From contig JAFGKM010000083.1 in the NCBI GenBank assembly GCA_016928555.1, positions 1 through 53,168 on the forward strand: 53,168 nt of DNA, written 5' to 3'. The DNA is from Candidatus Omnitrophota bacterium (GTDB lineage: Bacteria > Ratteibacteria > UBA8468 > B48-G9 > JAFGKM01). Made by a program: the position numbers and the translations under genes. The notes below the pieces were generated by a model. That model was not told where the DNA came from and searched no databases. It was given only the letters and a program-made list of their open reading frames with translations. Positions 1 through 6,729 of this stretch are shown here, in pieces. Every line of letters begins with the position of its first letter. Position 1 is the first letter of the stretch.

Positions 1-68
1 GCGGCCAATATCGCGATTATCGCGATGACCACCAGCAGCTCTATCAGCGTGAATCCCTGTCTTTTCAT
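1..68 (-). CDS. Type IV prepilin / pseudopilin, N-terminus only
   Basis: The first 22 codons of a gene running off the left edge are visible. They read MKRQGFTLIELLVVIAII followed by more hydrophobic residues. This is the class III prepilin signature: a short basic leader, cleavage after the glycine by prepilin peptidase, N-methylated Phe, Glu at position +5, and a hydrophobic spine helix. The product would be an inner-membrane pilin or pseudopilin of a type IV pilus or type II secretion system. A very strong Shine-Dalgarno sequence (AAGGAGGTGAG, about 73-85) fixes the start, and a consensus promoter lies about 80 nt upstream. Which pilin it is cannot be told without the rest of the gene. Confidence 0.85.
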   Translation of the reverse strand, partial: MKRQGFTLIELLVVIAIIAILA

Positions 69-155
69 ACTTTCTCACCTCCTTTTTGGTTTGTTTGCGT
101 TAGAAAGTATGACTTCACTTTCATTGCTCTTTATACTCTTTATATATACTGTAAA

Positions 156-184
156 AATATATCACGCTTTTTCAATTCTGTCAA
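156..184 (-). promoter_or_regulatory. Sigma70-type promoter for the prepilin gene
   Basis: Read on the minus strand there is a TTGACA -35 box (179-184), a 17-nt spacer and a TATATT -10 box (156-161). Predicted transcription start is near 149, giving an 80-nt AT-rich leader before the SD of the prepilin gene. It separates the prepilin from the ribosomal-protein cluster upstream. Confidence 0.75.
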
Positions 185-216
185 GTAATTTGATTTGAAT
201 GTAAAGGCAAGTCTGG

Positions 217-567
217 TTAGAATTCCAGAGGCAGGACATCTACAGCATAACGGCTTCCGGTTTTCAGTAAGCTTACGACTTCAAAACGGAAGGGTATATT
301 ATCCATACGGTTTGTCATAAGGTAGTACAGAGCGGTTTTTCTTATCCGCTCGGCTTTCTGGCGGGTTACAGCTTCGGAGGGATATCCGAAATCAGGGGAA
401 GTTCTGGTTTTCACTTCTATAAAAACGAGATACTGGCCGTCTTTTGCAACTATATCTATCTCTCCTCTGCGGCTTGTGAAATTCCTGCAGACGATTTTAT
501 ACCCGTGTTTTTTCAGGAATTCCACAGCGAGGGCTTCTCCGTCATTTCCCCTTTTTCGGGTGTTCAT
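217..567 (-). CDS. yraN: UPF0102 / YraN family nuclease-like protein
   Basis: A 116-residue protein covering the whole YraN (UPF0102) family, a small PD-(D/E)XK-like fold of unsettled function. Visible motifs are the N-terminal GNDGEALAVEFLKKHGY helix, RRGEIDIVAKDG and the central FIEVKTRTS, which supply the Glu, Asp and Glu-x-Lys residues of the nuclease-like core. Its ATG overlaps the rplS stop as TAATG, so the two are translationally coupled, and YraN follows L19 in many bacteria. The cellular role is not established; DNA or RNA processing is inference from the fold. Confidence 0.9.
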   Translation of the reverse strand: MNTRKRGNDGEALAVEFLKKHGYKIVCRNFTSRRGEIDIVAKDGQYLVFIEVKTRTSPDFGYPSEAVTRQKAERIRKTALYYLMTNRMDNIPFRFEVVSLLKTGSRYAVDVLPLEF

Positions 568-911
568 TATTTCCCGGCATCTCTTTTCTTCAGGTAATAC
601 ATCTTGGCGCGGGGCGCCAGTTTGTTTTTCTCCCGCGTTTTCCCGATTTCTATTTTGGCAACATTTGGAGAATAGAGGGGGAATGTCCGTTCAACGCCTT
701 CGCCGTAAGAAACCTTTCTGACGGTAAACGTTTCCTTTACCCCCTTGCCCTGCCTGCCTATGCAGAGGCCGTTGAAAGTTTGTATTCTTTCTTTGTCTCC
801 CTCTTTCAGTTTGACGTGCACAGTCAACTCGTCTCCGGGCCAAAACTCGGGAATCTCTTTTTGAGGAGTCATTTTCTTTTCAAGTTCTTCAACAATTTTA
901 TGCTTGCCCAT
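567..911 (-). CDS. rplS: 50S ribosomal protein L19
   Basis: A 114-residue L19 of normal length. It has the canonical [20 protein letters not shown] stretch, [21 protein letters not shown] and C-terminal RAKMYYLK. L19 sits at the 30S-50S interface. An SD (AAGGAGAGAAC) precedes the ATG. It is the third gene of rpsP-trmD-rplS and overlaps yraN by one base. The 294-nt gap to trmD is filled with palindromic repeats, so co-transcription with trmD would have to cross them. Confidence 0.97.
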   Translation of the reverse strand: MGKHKIVEELEKKMTPQKEIPEFWPGDELTVHVKLKEGDKERIQTFNGLCIGRQGKGVKETFTVRKVSYGEGVERTFPLYSPNVAKIEIGKTREKNKLAPRAKMYYLKKRDAGK

Positions 912-934
912 TTTTGTTCTCTCCTTTAAAAACT

Positions 935-959
935 CGCAGGCTGAAGACCTGCGGCTACC
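935..959 (-). repeat. REP-like hairpin, GTAG type
   Basis: Plus strand shows stem CGCAGG, loop CTGAAGA, stem CCTGCG, then GCTACC. Read on the minus strand this is GGTAGC followed by the hairpin, i.e. a GTAG foot as in bacterial REP elements. Near-identical copies occur at 2316-2340, 20083-20107, 20179-20203 and 27991-28015. Confidence 0.85.
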
Positions 960-970
960 GGTTTTCGTTA

Positions 971-1039
971 GTGCGACCTGCCCCGTTCTACGGGGTTAAT
1001 CCCTGTCCGCCTGCGTATTAGTGGCGGAGCACCGCTACA
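971..1039 (-). repeat. Composite REP-like element
   Basis: Outer GTGC and GCAC arms enclose two further hairpins (CCCCG/CGGGG at 981-995 and a TCCGCC/GGCGGA pair ending near 1028) and are followed by CGCTACA, the same tail as the simple copies at 2286-2308 and 12080-12102. It looks like a simple hairpin enlarged by insertion of other hairpins. Confidence 0.65.
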
Positions 1040-1046
1040 TTGTTTT

Positions 1047-1196
1047 GTCATTGCGAGCGGGGAAAGATTGCCCCCCCACCTATCTTCCTCCCCCTCGAGG
1101 GGGGAGGATAAAAGGAGGGGGTGAATATTTAGCGGCAATCCCAACCATGCTTCTCATTGAGATTGCTTCGGCTAAAACAACAAGCCTCGCAATGAC
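1047..1196. repeat. Dispersed GTCATTGCGAG repeat pair with G/C-run palindrome inside
   Basis: GTCATTGCGAG at 1047 and its inverse CTCGCAATGAC ending at 1196 bracket a palindrome of C and G runs (about 1071-1122). Further copies of the ends are at 1943-1979, 8701-8740 and 11092-11119. With the REP elements on its left it fills the gap between rplS and trmD; no gene is credible here. Confidence 0.75.
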
Positions 1197-1205
1197 AATT
1201 CAGGG

Positions 1206-1892
1206 TTAAGATTTCTCTTTCAGGTATTTCTTATATAAGTCGGGCCTTTTTTTGCGCGTCCTTTCTTCCGCCTGCTTACAGCGCCATTCCGCAATCTTTT
1301 TATGGTTGCCCGACAACAAAATTTCGGGAACGCGCAGGCCGTTGAAAACCTCAGGTTTCGTATAACACGGCCAGTCAAGCAGGCATCCGTTAAAACTGTC
1401 ATCAACCGACGCTTCTTTTGGCAGAACCCCGGGTATAAGGCGGGCGACGCAATCCGTGATTACCATCGCAGGCAGTTCCCCGCCGGTCAGGACGTAATCG
1501 CCTATGGAAACCTCGTAATCCACGATTGAAAAAACGCGTTCGTCAATACCCTCGTAATGTCCGCATATTATTATAAGCCCTTGCTCCCTGCTGAACTTTT
1601 TTGCGGCCTCCTGCGTAAAGAGCGAACCCTGAGGCGAGGTAATTATTACCTTGCCGCAGGGGTTTTCATTCTTTGCCCGGCTTACGGCGTTGAAGACAGG
1701 TTCGCACCTGAAAACCATGCCTTTTCCCCCGCCGTAGGCGGTGTCGTCAACCTTCCTGTGCTTATCCTGCGTAAAATCTCTCAAGTCCCAGAGTTTTATT
1801 TCCAGCAGTTTTTTTTCCGCCGCCCTCTTAAGTATGCTCTGCTCAAGGGGCGCAAACATCCCGGGGAATATGGTTATTATGTCTATCCTCAT
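1206..1892 (-). CDS. trmD: tRNA (guanine-N1)-methyltransferase
   Basis: A 228-residue TrmD, which methylates G37 of tRNAs with a G at position 36 using S-adenosylmethionine and prevents +1 frameshifting. The start MRIDIITIFPGMF is typical. The trefoil-knot SAM site is seen as ICGHYEGIDERV and SIGDYVLTGGELPA, followed by the family's PGVL and LLDWPCYTKPEVFNG segments. Length and motifs are complete. The usual partner rimM is not between rpsP and trmD, where only 107 nt remain. Confidence 0.97.
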   Translation of the reverse strand: MRIDIITIFPGMFAPLEQSILKRAAEKKLLEIKLWDLRDFTQDKHRKVDDTAYGGGKGMVFRCEPVFNAVSRAKNENPCGKVIITSPQGSLFTQEAAKKFSREQGLIIICGHYEGIDERVFSIVDYEVSIGDYVLTGGELPAMVITDCVARLIPGVLPKEASVDDSFNGCLLDWPCYTKPEVFNGLRVPEILLSGNHKKIAEWRCKQAEERTRKKRPDLYKKYLKEKS

Positions 1893-1942
1893 TTACTTCC
1901 AAATAAAGCCTTTTATCGTTACGATCGTTTGCTAAGCAAGCT

Positions 1943-1979
1943 CTGAGATAGCCGCGTCGCTTCGCTCCTCGCAATGACA
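1943..1979 (-). repeat. Dispersed CTCGCAATGAC repeat
   Basis: A short copy of the family whose end reads CTCGCAATGAC, with the characteristic GCTTCGCTC inner part. It lies between trmD and rpsP, close to the trmD start. Confidence 0.7.
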
Positions 1980-1999
1980 ATCTATACAGGTTCCTGTTT

Positions 2000-2260
2000 T
2001 TACTCTACGTTGGGAGGGATGAGAATCCCCTTCTTTTTCAGAAGCCCCTTCACGGTTTCGGAAGGCCTTGCTCCTACGCTGAACCAGTACTGCACCCTGT
2101 CTTCCTTGACTTCAACCGCCGCCTCTTTCGGAAGCGGGTCGTAATGTCCCAGGATTTCAAGCACGTTTCCCCTGCCGTCCTTTTCCTTGCTTACCGCCAC
2201 AATCCTGAAAAAAGGTCTGTTCCTTTTTCCTTTTCTTACCAGTTTTATTGTTGCCGCCAT
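2000..2260 (-). CDS. rpsP: 30S ribosomal protein S16
   Basis: An 86-residue S16 with the conserved start (ATIKLVRKGKRNRPFFRIV), LGHYDPLP and a final WFSVGARPSETV segment. S16 is a 30S assembly protein of the 5' domain. SD AAAGGAGAAAACAACAAA lies before the ATG. It heads rpsP-trmD-rplS-yraN. In many genomes a KH-domain protein and rimM sit beside rpsP; neither is here. Confidence 0.97.
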   Translation of the reverse strand: MAATIKLVRKGKRNRPFFRIVAVSKEKDGRGNVLEILGHYDPLPKEAAVEVKEDRVQYWFSVGARPSETVKGLLKKKGILIPPNVE

Positions 2261-2285
2261 TTTGTTGTTTTCTCCTTTAAAAACC

Positions 2286-2340
2286 GTGCGATGAATCGCA
2301 CCGCTACAAGACTTACGCAGGCTGAAGACCTGCGGCTACC
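2286..2340 (-). repeat. Two adjacent REP-like hairpins
   Basis: First copy 2286-2308: stem GTGCGA, loop TGAA, stem TCGCAC, tail CGCTACA. Second copy 2316-2340: stem CGCAGG, loop CTGAAGA, stem CCTGCG, tail GCTACC. They have different stems and loops but the same tail logic (GCTAC, i.e. GTAG on the other strand) and the same orientation. A degenerate third piece lies near 2363-2378. Confidence 0.8.
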
Positions 2341-2388
2341 ATTTGTTATAATTCGTTTTACGGGATGAATAGCACCGCTGCATTGTCG

Positions 2389-3462
2389 CTATACCAATTC
2401 TATTTTGCCGCTGTCAAGGGATTTATGGACAGCAACCGCTATCTTGGTGACCTCTAAACCGTCTTCTCCGAGCCCGGTCACGCCTCCCTCCAGTTTATCA
2501 AGGGAACCTCCCCCTGCAAGATATTCAAGATTATACACGAAATCGGCAATGCTTTCAATTCCGTACCCGGAATACCTTGTTCCGCCTGTTTTAGCATCCC
2601 TGCTCTCATTGAGAAAAACAGGGTTATACGTCATTACGCCCTGTTTTTCATAAGAAGCCCTCGTCCCTCTGTCCTGGCTGTCGCATTCCACAAGCCCCTT
2701 TTCTCCGACAAGGCGGAATCCCTGATTGACGATTGCCTCAAAATCCTCCGGCAGAATCCACGAGACGTCAAAGCTCACAACCGCTCCGTTTTCAAATTCC
2801 ACCATGGAAGATATGGAGTCATAGGTGTCTATCCCCAGCGATTTAAGTTTCAGTTTCCTGCCTCTTGCGTACACCTGCTTGCCGTTGCTTCCCATTATCC
2901 ATCTTATAAGGTCAAACATGTGAACGCCGAGAAACCATGCGGGAGAACTTTTGGAGGCCCAGCCGGGAAACCAGTCCCGCGGTACGATTATCTTGTCTTC
3001 CATGTACGCATAGCCGTATTCTATTTCGCCCGCCCTGCCTTCTCTTATTTCGTTTCTCACCGCAATGTGGAACGGGTCAAACCGCTTATGAAAATCCACC
3101 TGCAGAAGAACTTTGTTCTTTTTGCAGGCATCCAGCATCTCTTTGCATCCCTCAACGGTAATATCCATCGGCTTTTCCACGAAAATATGCTTTCCCGCTC
3201 CTGCCGCATATAACACCGGTTCCCTGTGGAATGGGTCGGGAGTCGCCACGGCTATGCCGTAAATATCCTTCTCCCTGTCAATCATTTCCTTATAATCCGC
3301 ATATCCCTTAACGCTGTATTTCTTAGCCTGGTTTTCCAGCAGTTCCTTGTTTATGTCGCATATGGCCGCCAGTTTGCACTTGCCTTCCGATTCCAGCTGT
3401 TTAAATGCGTTCAGGATATTGGTCCCGAACTTTCCCGCGCCCACAACCCCCAGCTTAATCAT
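2389..3462 (-). CDS. Gfo/Idh/MocA-family oxidoreductase
   Basis: A 357-residue NAD(P)-dependent sugar or polyol dehydrogenase of the Gfo/Idh/MocA family. The N-terminal Rossmann fold has GVVGAGKFGTNILNAF, then ATPDPFHREPV and the family motif VEKPMD, whose Lys is catalytic. The second domain carries VDFHKRFDP and a GVHMFDLIRW helix with the expected His and Asp. The substrate cannot be read from sequence; inositol or another cyclic or sugar alcohol is typical. It is the last gene of a tight three-gene set with the M20 hydrolase (13-nt gap) and the aminotransferase, suggesting a pathway acting on an amino sugar or acylated amino compound (inference). Confidence 0.88.
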   Translation of the reverse strand: MIKLGVVGAGKFGTNILNAFKQLESEGKCKLAAICDINKELLENQAKKYSVKGYADYKEMIDREKDIYGIAVATPDPFHREPVLYAAGAGKHIFVEKPMDITVEGCKEMLDACKKNKVLLQVDFHKRFDPFHIAVRNEIREGRAGEIEYGYAYMEDKIIVPRDWFPGWASKSSPAWFLGVHMFDLIRWIMGSNGKQVYARGRKLKLKSLGIDTYDSISSMVEFENGAVVSFDVSWILPEDFEAIVNQGFRLVGEKGLVECDSQDRGTRASYEKQGVMTYNPVFLNESRDAKTGGTRYSGYGIESIADFVYNLEYLAGGGSLDKLEGGVTGLGEDGLEVTKIAVAVHKSLDSGKIELV

Positions 3463-3475
3463 CTTCCCCCTCCTG

Positions 3476-4705
3476 TTATACTCCGCACCAGTTTATTATC
3501 GTTCTTGTCAAAATCTCGCCCGCTGCCCTTATCTCCTCCGTATCTATTTTTTCCGTGTCCGAGTGGGCATCCCCAAGGCTGCCCGGCCCGAAAACCACTA
3601 CGGGCATCCTGCCGACCTTGTTGAACAGCCGGGCATCACAGCTGGCTATAAACCCTTCAACCTCCGGTGTTCTGCCGGAGTCCGATGCCGCCTGCTTCAT
3701 CGTCTCCACCAGAGGGTGGTCCGCAGGTATGGCATATGCATCATTGTGAAGCTTGGGAAAAGAGAGCTTATAGTGGTTCGTAATCCAGTCATCCCCGCTG
3801 TTCTCTATCACGTCCGCCAATTCTTTTTTTATTCCTTTCAGGTCCTTATTGGGCAGAAAACCGACCCCTCCTTCCATTGTAACGCCGCCGCATACCATTG
3901 AAGGCCAGCCGTCTCCCAGGATTGTCCCAAAGTTAACCTGAACAGGCTGGCGGAATTTTTGAAAAAGAGGAACGTTTTTACTTTCCTCAATCAGACGCCG
4001 TTCGTATTCCTTCATCCGACGCATAAGAAAACAGGTTTTTTCTATCGCATTCACGCCTTCCGTTATTTTGCCCATGTGCACGGACTTGCCCTCAACGTCC
4101 AGCTTGAACCACACCGCACCCCTGTTTGCAGGCGCTATCTTCAATTCCGTAGATTCAAGGACAATAACTGCGTCCGCTTTATAACCCTGTCTTATAAGGG
4201 CAAGCGCGCCGTTGCCTCCTACTTCTTCCTCTATAACCGATTCAACAATGAGCTTCCCCTTCAACGAAACGCCGAGATGTTTCAACGCAAGCAAAGCCAG
4301 GTACATTACGGCAATGTGTCCCTTCGCATCGCATGCGCCTCTGCCGTAAATAATGTTCCCTTCTTCCCTGGGCGAAAAAGCTTCCGTCCATTTTTCTGCG
4401 GGCACCACATCGGAATGTGAGTTGATAATAAGAGAACGGCCTCCTTCGGCAGAAGGGCATTCCAGAACGAGGTTTTTCCTGCGGCTGTAGTCCAGTTCCT
4501 TTGCGGCGAAGGTGTATTCCGGGTCTTTTTTCAACTCCGCAGGCAGGGCAACGAGCTTCGCCTCGCCGAAGACTGATAATTTCTCCTTAAAGAATTCCTG
4601 TACATCCTCTTCGCCTTCTCCGGAAATGCTCCGGAACCTTATGGATTCCTTCAGGAAGTCCAGCGCCTCCCTCAGATTCCCGTCTACAGCCTCCCGTATA
4701 TTCAC
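3476..4705 (-). CDS. M20-family metallo-hydrolase (ArgE/DapE/ACY1 type)
   Basis: A 409-residue dizinc amidohydrolase or peptidase. Metal-site motifs are in order: SHSDVVPAEK (first His and Asp), YGRGACDAKGH (bridging Asp), SVIEEEVGGNGA (general-base Glu plus ligand Glu), and near the C-terminus GPGSLGDAHSDTEKI (last His). The middle third is the dimerisation domain inserted between the two metal-binding halves. Relatives are acetylornithine deacetylase, succinyl-diaminopimelate desuccinylase and carboxypeptidases; I cannot choose among them. Its ATG overlaps the stop of the aminotransferase by four bases, so they are co-translated and plausibly consecutive in one pathway. Confidence 0.88.
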   Translation of the reverse strand: MNIREAVDGNLREALDFLKESIRFRSISGEGEEDVQEFFKEKLSVFGEAKLVALPAELKKDPEYTFAAKELDYSRRKNLVLECPSAEGGRSLIINSHSDVVPAEKWTEAFSPREEGNIIYGRGACDAKGHIAVMYLALLALKHLGVSLKGKLIVESVIEEEVGGNGALALIRQGYKADAVIVLESTELKIAPANRGAVWFKLDVEGKSVHMGKITEGVNAIEKTCFLMRRMKEYERRLIEESKNVPLFQKFRQPVQVNFGTILGDGWPSMVCGGVTMEGGVGFLPNKDLKGIKKELADVIENSGDDWITNHYKLSFPKLHNDAYAIPADHPLVETMKQAASDSGRTPEVEGFIASCDARLFNKVGRMPVVVFGPGSLGDAHSDTEKIDTEEIRAAGEILTRTIINWCGV

Positions 4706-6057
4706 GCCGCCACCTCCCTTATGGTTTCATCAAGGACACTGCAACCTTCTCTCACAGCTTCTTCGTTTATCATAAGCGGCGGGTTTAACTTTACCGTTCC
4801 GCCTCCGAGTCCCACAGGGGCAAACAACAGAAGTCCTTTTTCAACGCACCTGCCCACAATCTTATGTGCGGTGTCAGGGTCCGGCTTTTCCGTACCCCTT
4901 TTGCCTATCTGCACACCCCAGACAAGTCCCTTGCCGCATAAAAATTGTATGCAGTCGTATTTTTTTTCCATCTTCCGCAGTTCCTCCTCAAAAACCTTTC
5001 CCATCTCCGCCGCGTTCTCCACAAGTTTGTTTTTCTGTATGGCCTCTATGCTTCCCAGAGCCGCGGCGCAGGAGAGGGGGTTGCCCGTATGCGTGCTGGT
5101 CATTGCACCAGGCTCATACATGTCCATGAATTCTTTCCTGCCGACAACCGCTGACAAAGGAAGGGAGCTTGTAATCCCCTTCCCGAGGCAAAATATATCC
5201 GGCAGTATGCCGTAATGAAGAAACCCGAACATCTTTCCGGTCCTGCCCAAGCCAGCCTGCACCTCGTCAAATATAAGGGCGGCTCCGTTTTTATCGCACC
5301 ATTTTCTCAAGCTCTTCGCAAAATCTTCCGGCATAAGGGCGGCGCTAACCCCCTGGTATGTCTCCGAGACAACGCCGCAGACGTTTTTCGGGTTTATTCC
5401 GAGCTCGTCTATCCGTTGTTCAAAAAAAGCGAAACTTTTATCTTTGCACCTGGGCTCTCCGGGAAAAGGCAGATGGTAAATATCCGGGTCGGGATGGAGA
5501 ATCCAGTCTTTCTGGACAGGCATGCCGCCGAGCATCTGTGCGCCGAGCGTTCTTCCGTGGAATGACCCCTCAAAGGAAATCATAACTTTCTTGTTATTTT
5601 TCTTTCCGTAGGTTCTCGCCAGTTTCAAAGCGCACTCAAGGGATTCAGCGCCGGTTGTAAGGAGAAAAACCTTCTTCAACGTCCCGGGCGAAATTGAAGC
5701 AATTTTTTCAACAAGATTTGCCCGTATCTCAGAAGGGAAACAGTAGTTGTGAAGGAGAGGCTTCTCTATCTGTTTCTTTATACCCGCCAGTACCTCCGGA
5801 GCGGCATGCCCCGCGTTTATTACAAGCACTCCCGAACTGAAATCAAGCCACTTATTGCCGTATCTGTCGTAAACGTTGACCCCTTCAGCCCTGTCCCAGA
5901 CGACAAGAGGCTGTCCGCTCATGGAAATCGGCTCGTACTTTCTCAACTTTTCAAGCACGGGCATTGATTCAGGAACCGGAATCTCCGTTTTGATTGTCCT
6001 GTATTTTGTTTTTACCTGCGGCACCTTCCTAGGCGCCATCTCATAACTCTTGCCCAT
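4702..6057 (-). CDS. Class III PLP aminotransferase (GabT/ArgD-like)
   Basis: A 451-residue fold-type I aminotransferase of class III. Seen are the GAESLECALKLARTYG phosphate-binding turn, the SFEGSFHGRT segment, LIFDEVQAGLGRTG (Asp pairing with the pyridine nitrogen) and LGKGITSSLPLSAV, in which Lys forms the Schiff base. The STHTGNPLSCAAAL region is complete. The family uses omega-amino donors such as 4-aminobutyrate or acetylornithine. An N-terminal extension of about 35 residues resembles GabT-type enzymes of archaea and Thermotogales. SD AAAAGGAGAATGAAGAA precedes the ATG; the downstream M20 gene overlaps by ATGA. Exact substrate unknown. Confidence 0.88.
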   Translation of the reverse strand: MGKSYEMAPRKVPQVKTKYRTIKTEIPVPESMPVLEKLRKYEPISMSGQPLVVWDRAEGVNVYDRYGNKWLDFSSGVLVINAGHAAPEVLAGIKKQIEKPLLHNYCFPSEIRANLVEKIASISPGTLKKVFLLTTGAESLECALKLARTYGKKNNKKVMISFEGSFHGRTLGAQMLGGMPVQKDWILHPDPDIYHLPFPGEPRCKDKSFAFFEQRIDELGINPKNVCGVVSETYQGVSAALMPEDFAKSLRKWCDKNGAALIFDEVQAGLGRTGKMFGFLHYGILPDIFCLGKGITSSLPLSAVVGRKEFMDMYEPGAMTSTHTGNPLSCAAALGSIEAIQKNKLVENAAEMGKVFEEELRKMEKKYDCIQFLCGKGLVWGVQIGKRGTEKPDPDTAHKIVGRCVEKGLLLFAPVGLGGGTVKLNPPLMINEEAVREGCSVLDETIREVAA

Positions 6058-6076
6058 TTCTTCATTCTCCTTTTTC

Positions 6077-6168
6077 GTGCGATGAATCCGTCAGTCCGCC
6101 TAAGCTTTGTGGCGGAGCACCGCTACATTGTCGGATAAATCCGACCGCTACAAAACCGTTTCTGTAGC
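6077..6168. repeat. Cluster of REP-like hairpins in direct and inverted order
   Basis: Three units lie between coaC and the aminotransferase. 6077-6127 is a composite (GTGC...GCAC with an inner CCGCC/GGCGG hairpin, tail CGCTACA), nearly identical to 47463-47513. 6130-6152 has stem GTCGGA, loop TAAA, stem TCCGAC, tail CGCTACA. 6162-6168 starts an inverted copy (TGTAGCG) whose hairpin runs into the coaC stop codon. The GTCGGA stem compared with GTGCGA elsewhere shows paired changes. Confidence 0.8.
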
Positions 6169-6176
6169 GATAGCAT

Positions 6177-6710
6177 TCATGCCACGGTTTTTTCCACAAA
6201 CGACACTATCTTTGCAATCTGTGCCAGCCGGCCTGTGCCTTTTTTCCCTGAAGCAAGCTCTCCCTTTTCTGGAGAAACAAAATGATAACCGAATTTCTTT
6301 AACTTTTCAACATTGCCCCGGACTATCCTGTTATTCCACATGTTTTCATTCATGGCGGGCGCCAGAACAACCGGCCCCTTGAAAGCGCAAACCGCGCACG
6401 TAAGCAGGTCGTCGCATATGCCTCCCGCAATTTTCCCTATAATATTGGCGGTTGCAGGCGCTACAAGCATTATGTCCGCAAACTCTGATATAGAAATATG
6501 GCTCTCCTGAAAATGCGTCGCTTCAAACATATCCGAGTATACCGGCCTTCCGGAAAGGGCGGCAAGAGTCAGCGGAGTGGTGAACTGCATGGAATCTTCA
6601 GTCATAACAACCTGCACGCACCACTTTTTCTTTTTGAATTCCCGCACAATCTCTGCGCTCTTGTAAGCCGCTATTGAACCGCATACCCCTATGAGAATAT
6701 TTTTTTTCAT
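6177..6710 (-). CDS. coaC: Phosphopantothenoylcysteine decarboxylase-type flavoprotein, CoaC domain only
   Basis: A 177-residue HFCD flavoprotein. GVCGSIAAYKSAEIVREF begins the FMN-binding fold, HISISEFADIMLVAPATAN carries the active-site His, and PAMNENMW is the substrate-clamp motif. In most bacteria this is the N-terminal half of CoaBC, which makes 4'-phosphopantetheine for coenzyme A. Here the protein ends at about the domain boundary, so the synthetase half (CoaB) must be encoded elsewhere. The downstream stop lies in a REP-like repeat, but the flavoprotein domain looks complete, so a split gene is more likely than a truncation. Other HFCD enzymes (UbiX-like, peptide cysteine decarboxylases) are less likely given the PxMNxxMW motif. 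Confidence 0.8.
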   Translation of the reverse strand: MKKNILIGVCGSIAAYKSAEIVREFKKKKWCVQVVMTEDSMQFTTPLTLAALSGRPVYSDMFEATHFQESHISISEFADIMLVAPATANIIGKIAGGICDDLLTCAVCAFKGPVVLAPAMNENMWNNRIVRGNVEKLKKFGYHFVSPEKGELASGKKGTGRLAQIAKIVSFVEKTVA

Positions 6711-6729
6711 TCTACACCCCTTTATCCCC

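Noticed and set aside
1021-1205. An open frame between rplS and trmD
   Set aside because: It consists of repeat sequence and has no SD or recognisable protein.
935-2340. A CRISPR array made of the repeated hairpins
   Set aside because: Spacing is irregular, orientation changes, units are palindromic with a GTAG foot and no cas gene is near.
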